Origin: Branchiostoma floridae
Taxonomy: Eukaryota; Chordata; Leptocardii; Amphioxiformes; Branchiostomatidae
NCBI RefSeq assembly: GCF_000003815.2
Contig: NC_049992.1
Coordinates: 5,468,481 to 5,532,480, forward strand
Length of the DNA: 64,000 nt
Direction of reading: 5' to 3'
The position numbers were made by a program, and so were the translations under genes. The first letter of the stretch is position 1. Every line of letters starts with the position of its first letter. The notes beneath the pieces were generated by a model that was given only the letters and a program-made list of their open reading frames with translations, was not told the DNA's origin and ran no database searches. Below, piece by piece: positions 61,901 through 64,000 of the stretch.

Positions 61901-62902
61901 TGCTCTCTCAAAGTCAAACATGCCTGTCTAAGATTGTTGCCCCATCAACTTTTGCTTGCCAGAAAGGTGACTGCAGGGTTAAACAAGTTTTCAAAAATTC
62001 ACTTGTCCTATCAGGTAAGTACATAAAAAATTTACTTGCCCGAACCAAATTTTCACTTGCACGAAATTTAATTATATTTTTCTATGTATTTTCACTTTGT
62101 TTACCTCGCTGACGAGAGAAAGTTTTTGAGTTTTGATGTGGCCCTATCATCCAAAATCGATGTTTCTACTGGCTTGAAAATGACATGGTCAATATAGGTA
62201 GGCATTCAGCCCCATGTGCTGTCACACTCAGTGGTAATTTGAGCGGGTCACAACTGGAAATTCTTACTTGCCCGTCGGGCAAGTGGGGAAGCACTTCTGC
62301 TTGCCCGAACAGCACTTTTACTTGCCCGGAACAATTGGGCTAATGGACTTGTTTATCCCTGGTGACTGGCACCCAAGGTACAGAATAGGAAGTTGAAACA
62401 CACCAAGGCCAAAGAAACCTAATCTCCATGCAGATCCTACGATGGAATAAAATAGTACTAAACTGGCAAAGGAGTGTAGTCAGCTAAGAGGTGTGCATTT
62501 TCCTTGTAGTGTGTTTGGCAAATGTACACCTCTTGGCTGACTATACTCCTTGGCCAGTTTGGTTACAACTTATGCCATCATAGGATCTCCTTGGAGATTA
62601 CTCCTTGACCAGCTTTGACCACGGTAGCGAAACACACTAAGCCGGCTTCACTCCTCTGCCAGCTTTTGATACTATCACATGCTACCATAGGATCTGCTTG
62701 CATTGGAGATTATAAGAAACCCTGCTGGGCTCCAGGGCTGTAACAAAGACAAAGAGTGAAAGTACATCACACCTTTCCTCATGGCCTCCTGTTTCTTGAC
62801 CGACTCCTCCTGTCTGGCCAGCTGGTCTTCCTGCATCCTCTTCTGCTGAATAAGCTGATCGTCGTACCGCCTACGCGCCAACTGGTCCTGGTACTGTGCT
62901 CG
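49964..62902 (-). CDS. ATAD3: ATAD3, mitochondrial AAA+ ATPase (5' exons missing)
   Basis: Thirteen phase-consistent exons: 62902-62773, 61509-61344, 60752-60683, 59045-58890, 58174-58118, 57724-57599, 57185-57061, 56287-56236, 55918-55848, 55688-55597, 55206-55128, 51914-51806, 50173-49964 (480 codons, 3' complete). In order they encode coiled coil ([17 protein letters not shown]), more coiled coil ([11 protein letters not shown]), the membrane segment ([14 protein letters not shown]), then the AAA+ domain. That domain has Walker A GPPGTGKT, Walker [12 protein letters not shown], sensor 1 LASNQPEQ, and an Arg-finger region INDRLDE. It ends with a C-terminal PGSPPPAK repeat. Family role: inner-membrane ATPase at mitochondrial contact sites, supporting nucleoid organisation, cristae, and lipid and steroid handling. 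The N-terminal roughly 110 residues should lie right of the window. One acceptor (57724, AAG) sits in a short C-rich tract. Exon 61509-61344 has partial duplicate copies beside it. Confidence 0.95.
50473..50670. repeat. Two-copy tandem repeat, period 99 bp
   Basis: GGAAAGATGTT.G.TGTGGTTC begins at 50473 and 50572. Each copy runs to TTTCTGCATTTACAGTATAT almost without change. Upstream (50215-50450) is another pair, CTGTAAATTCATTAAAGTT and GCGGTAGCGGGAAAAAG.ACT. Located in the last ATAD3 intron. Confidence 0.85.
51004..51355. mobile_element. MITE with 9-bp TSD, copy 1
   Basis: Ends are AGGCTTTTAGCTAGG and CTTGCTAAAAGCCT (inverted), flanked by the direct repeat ATATACATC on both sides, with one extra G at the right. 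A 9-bp duplication is typical of Mutator-like elements. The copy at 59060-59401 is nearly identical internally. It lies in ATAD3 intron sequence. Confidence 0.85.
51555..51752 (-). repeat. tRNA-derived SINE
   Basis: On the minus strand, AATGGCTGAGTGGGTAGAGT is an A-box-like start, TTGCATTCGG is anticodon-region-like, and GTGAGTTCGATACCCGGCCG is a B box, at tRNA spacing near 51750-51675. A tRNA-unrelated body follows to about 51555. The head is Ala- or Val-like. It is not a functional tRNA gene. Confidence 0.7.
52382..54500. mobile_element. hAT-like MITE with 5-bp TSD, copy A, split by a 1.75-kb insertion
   Basis: Starts CAGGGCTCAAAATACTGGGT and ends AATGAATTTCGAGCCCTG, flanked by CATGG at both sides. 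The GTGCACCCA-rich body matches 60247-60607. After about 52690 it is interrupted by roughly 1.75 kb, bounded by CTTGCCG.CAGGCAAGGC-like motifs (52690 and about 54355-54425) and rejoins at about 54445 (AAGCTGGGTGCACCAGTGCA). The insertion has no recognised gene. Confidence 0.85.
53490..53562 (+). repeat. tRNA-like sequence inside the nested insertion
   Basis: TGGCGTAGTGGTTAGCGTGA (A box) and CCCCGGTTCGAACCCGCC (B box) are spaced as in a tRNA. A convincing acceptor stem is lacking, so this is a SINE head or tRNA pseudogene carried by the insertion. Confidence 0.5.
54560..55110 (+). mobile_element. LINE 3' end in ATAD3 intron
   Basis: A basic-rich frame (54560-54859; [13 protein letters not shown], then ..[11 protein letters not shown]) is followed by a 3' UTR. 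The 3' UTR ends GCAATTCAGCCTTTCTGGCT, GCGATGAGTTTCG, then TTTTCAATAAACCTTGAACC and a repeated TTGAA tail. Such tails are typical of CR1/L2-type elements. The coding part is partial. Confidence 0.6.
55311..55463 (+). mobile_element. LINE reverse-transcriptase C-terminal remnant
   Basis: Translation reads [20 protein letters not shown] then [20 protein letters not shown] and [11 protein letters not shown], matching the remnant at 42717-42885. It lies between two ATAD3 exons on the opposite strand. Confidence 0.7.
56385..56820. repeat. Minisatellite, unit about 45-60 bp
   Basis: Eight or nine copies of TATTATAACAGCTAAAACTA followed by GAGATTTAGTGTGTCTACAATGTACTA, with length variation between units. 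It lies in the ATAD3 intron between the Walker B exon and the upstream exon. Confidence 0.95.
58365..58806. mobile_element. MITE (AGGGGTGGGTAC family), copy 1
   Basis: Left end AGGGGTGGGTACGGGTACAG and right end TACCGGTAAACCAACCCCT form an imperfect inverted repeat. ATCAGTAAT flanks both sides as a direct repeat. A relative starts at 63737. Confidence 0.75.
59060..59401. mobile_element. MITE with 9-bp TSD, copy 2
   Basis: AGGGCTTTTAGCTAGG to GGCTAAAAGCCT, flanked on both sides by the 9-bp direct repeat GAGGTCAAG. Interior nearly matches 51004-51355. The insertion begins about 15 bp upstream (in transcript sense) of the ATAD3 exon at 59045, close to its acceptor. Confidence 0.9.
59426..59791. 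mobile_element. hAT-like MITE with 5-bp TSD, copy B (inverted)
   Basis: Ends CACTGCGCTCGAAAT and ATTTCGAGCCCTG, flanked by ATAGC at both sides. The body is the reverse orientation of 60247-60607, with multiple GGGTGCAC blocks. Confidence 0.88.
59941..60015 (-). repeat. tRNA-derived SINE head
   Basis: On the minus strand TACCCGGGTTCGAATCCCGG is a perfect T-arm and B box, and GGTGTTGTGGTTTGCGTGTT resembles an A box. No acceptor stem pairing was found, so it is tRNA-like rather than a tRNA gene. Confidence 0.6.
60247..60607. mobile_element. hAT-like MITE with 5-bp TSD, copy C
   Basis: CAGGGCTCGAAAT to ATTTCGAGCCCTG is a perfect 13-bp terminal inverted repeat, flanked by AAAAG on both sides. 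The 361-bp body is dominated by GTGCACCCA motifs. It lies in an ATAD3 intron. Confidence 0.92.
61011..61230 (-). repeat. Partial duplicates of an ATAD3 exon end and its donor site
   Basis: Two extra copies of the 3' end of exon 61509-61344 lie downstream of it. At 61022-61067 the minus strand reads [14 protein letters not shown]-equivalent codons followed by GTAAGT; at 61201-61229 a shorter piece has the same donor. The shared intron block (AAAATGTGCTGTGCTACCAT..) recurs every 142 bp at 61089 and 61231. They lack upstream acceptors and are probably not used. Confidence 0.85.
61974..62361. mobile_element. hAT-like MITE (CACTTGCCC family), copy 2
   Basis: Runs from CAGGGTTAAACAAG to CTTGTTTATCCCTG with GTGACTG repeated directly at both flanks. 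The interior is homologous to 48601-48922 (ACTTGCCCGAACC, TTACTTGCCCG.CGGGCAAGT). Confidence 0.82.
62463..62570. repeat. Long hairpin (palindromic MITE-like)
   Basis: AACTGGCAAAGGAGTGTAGT through CAGCTAAGAGGTGTGCATTT is mirrored as AAATGTACACCTCTTGGCTG through ACTATACTCCTTGGCCAGTT, leaving a loop of about 20 bp. Partial echoes of the arm follow at 62580-62700. It lies in the ATAD3 intron. Confidence 0.75.
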
Positions 62903-64000
62903 CTGTGAAGGAGAAGGGCAAAATAGTAGATAAACTAGAGTTCAGGGACCTCATACCTCCATGAAATATTTATTGCTTTTTTTGTGGATGGTATGTATGT
63001 TTATAGTCGGTTGTATTTGAGAGTAATGGTTATAAATGTTATGGGAAAGTAGTGGTGTATTTACACAGAGGATGTCCATCTGATTAGTAATTATTAAAAT
63101 GTGACACTTAATTGTGGAATGTGCGTTTAATAGGTCGGTGGCATATGGTAGCGTGGTGTTCCTTAAGCTTGATGTTTGGCATTTAAACTGTCTAAGGTTG
63201 TCAGCATTATTGAGGTTCGACTATGTGCCTCAGAGCGGTGTGGTGGGAGGAAGTTGGGAAACTCAAAAAGAAGGGATGTGGCCAATTTTAGTCAGATGGT
63301 GATTTGATTTTCCAACAATATGTCATAACATCAGCTGTTCACACAGTACAAAAACGAGATGCACACTTTCCTCTGACAGCCCTACACCAACTGTAAGATG
63401 AATACTTGGCGCCAACCCCGTCTGCTAAAAAACAAGCACCATTGGCTACAAAACAGACAACTAACAACTGTCCCTTATCGTAACAAAATCTGTATCGCCC
63501 ATAAAACTTCTGACACCCAACCCAGATGAATATAACCTCCATTCCATGACATTTCATGGAGGTAACTATCATCAGTACCATTCGATTAGCTGACAGTGAC
63601 AGCCTGAATTTTGTCTGCACAGAGGACCAATGCTGTCTGATGTTTTACTGATTTCAGCTGGGCAAAAGTCAATAAGAAGAACTGCTCCATGATCATTTTC
63701 ATCATCATCTTTGTCATCTCTATATAATGTTGAAATTAGGGGTGTGTACCAGTACAGATAATTCAGATCCAGGTCCAGTCCAGGTGCAGAGGATCAGGTC
63801 CCAGTCCAGACCTAAAGCTGGACCTTACTGTTTGTGAATGGGCAATACTCAAAACAATAGTCCATTTTGCTATTAATAATAAAGGAATCTGTTTGGTGGA
63901 GTGTCCTATCTTCGTCTTAACAACACTAACTGCCTCTGTTAATTTAGACCAAATATGACTATAGCAACTTGATAGATAGAATTGACTACTGTAAATGCAG
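62903..64000. other. ATAD3 intron; no further exon seen
   Basis: No upstream ATAD3 exon was recognised on the minus strand here, so the next 5' exon is expected beyond the window. From 63737 the sequence is a relative of the 58365-58806 MITE, cut by the window edge. Confidence 0.6.
63737..64000. mobile_element. MITE (AGGGGTGGGTAC family), copy 2, cut by window edge
   Basis: Starts ATTAGGGGTGTGTACCAGTA and shares TCCAGGTCCAGTCCAGGT, TGTGAATGG.CAATA and GTTTGGTGGAGT with 58365-58806. The right end is outside the window. Confidence 0.7.

Overview
The window is animal nuclear DNA: spliced genes with GT/AG introns and phase-consistent exons, AT-rich introns, and many small transposon copies with target-site duplications. 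Gene content and intron-rich compact structure suggest an invertebrate deuterostome, most likely a lancelet (Branchiostoma). That assignment is inference; no species-diagnostic sequence was tested.

Layout. 905-1730 (+) is the 3' end of a first ionotropic glutamate receptor (iGluR A). 1731-18.66 kb is a gene-poor repeat tract. 18,667-24,724 (+) is a ten-exon receptor (iGluR B). 27,796-41,259 (-) is a third receptor (iGluR C), tail-to-tail with B. 44,092-47,319 (-) is a complete four-exon PM20D1-like M20 peptidase. 49,964-62,902 (-) is most of ATAD3, a mitochondrial AAA+ ATPase, whose 5' exons lie beyond the right edge. I reconstructed exons by splice sites, phase and paralogue or family alignment.

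The three receptors form a local cluster. B and C lack the large amino-terminal domain and start just before ligand-binding half S1. Both carry a genome-encoded Arg at the pore Q/R position, a Leu where glutamate receptors have Thr in the S2 ligand site, and [10 protein letters not shown] in M3. C also has His in place of the acidic residue that holds the ligand amino group. This points to atypical, probably not glutamate-selective, low-calcium-permeability or non-conducting receptors. The 5' end of C can alternatively be read as a three-exon, 94-residue secreted glycopeptide with a GPI-type tail.

The rest is mostly mobile DNA: hAT-like MITEs with 5-bp duplications, MITEs with 9-bp duplications, a foldback element whose arms contain a 10-bp minisatellite beside an assembly gap, a GC-rich inverted-repeat element, LINE 3' fragments and tRNA-derived SINEs. 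PM20D1 and ATAD3 look like ordinary housekeeping or metabolic genes with no evident functional tie to the receptors.
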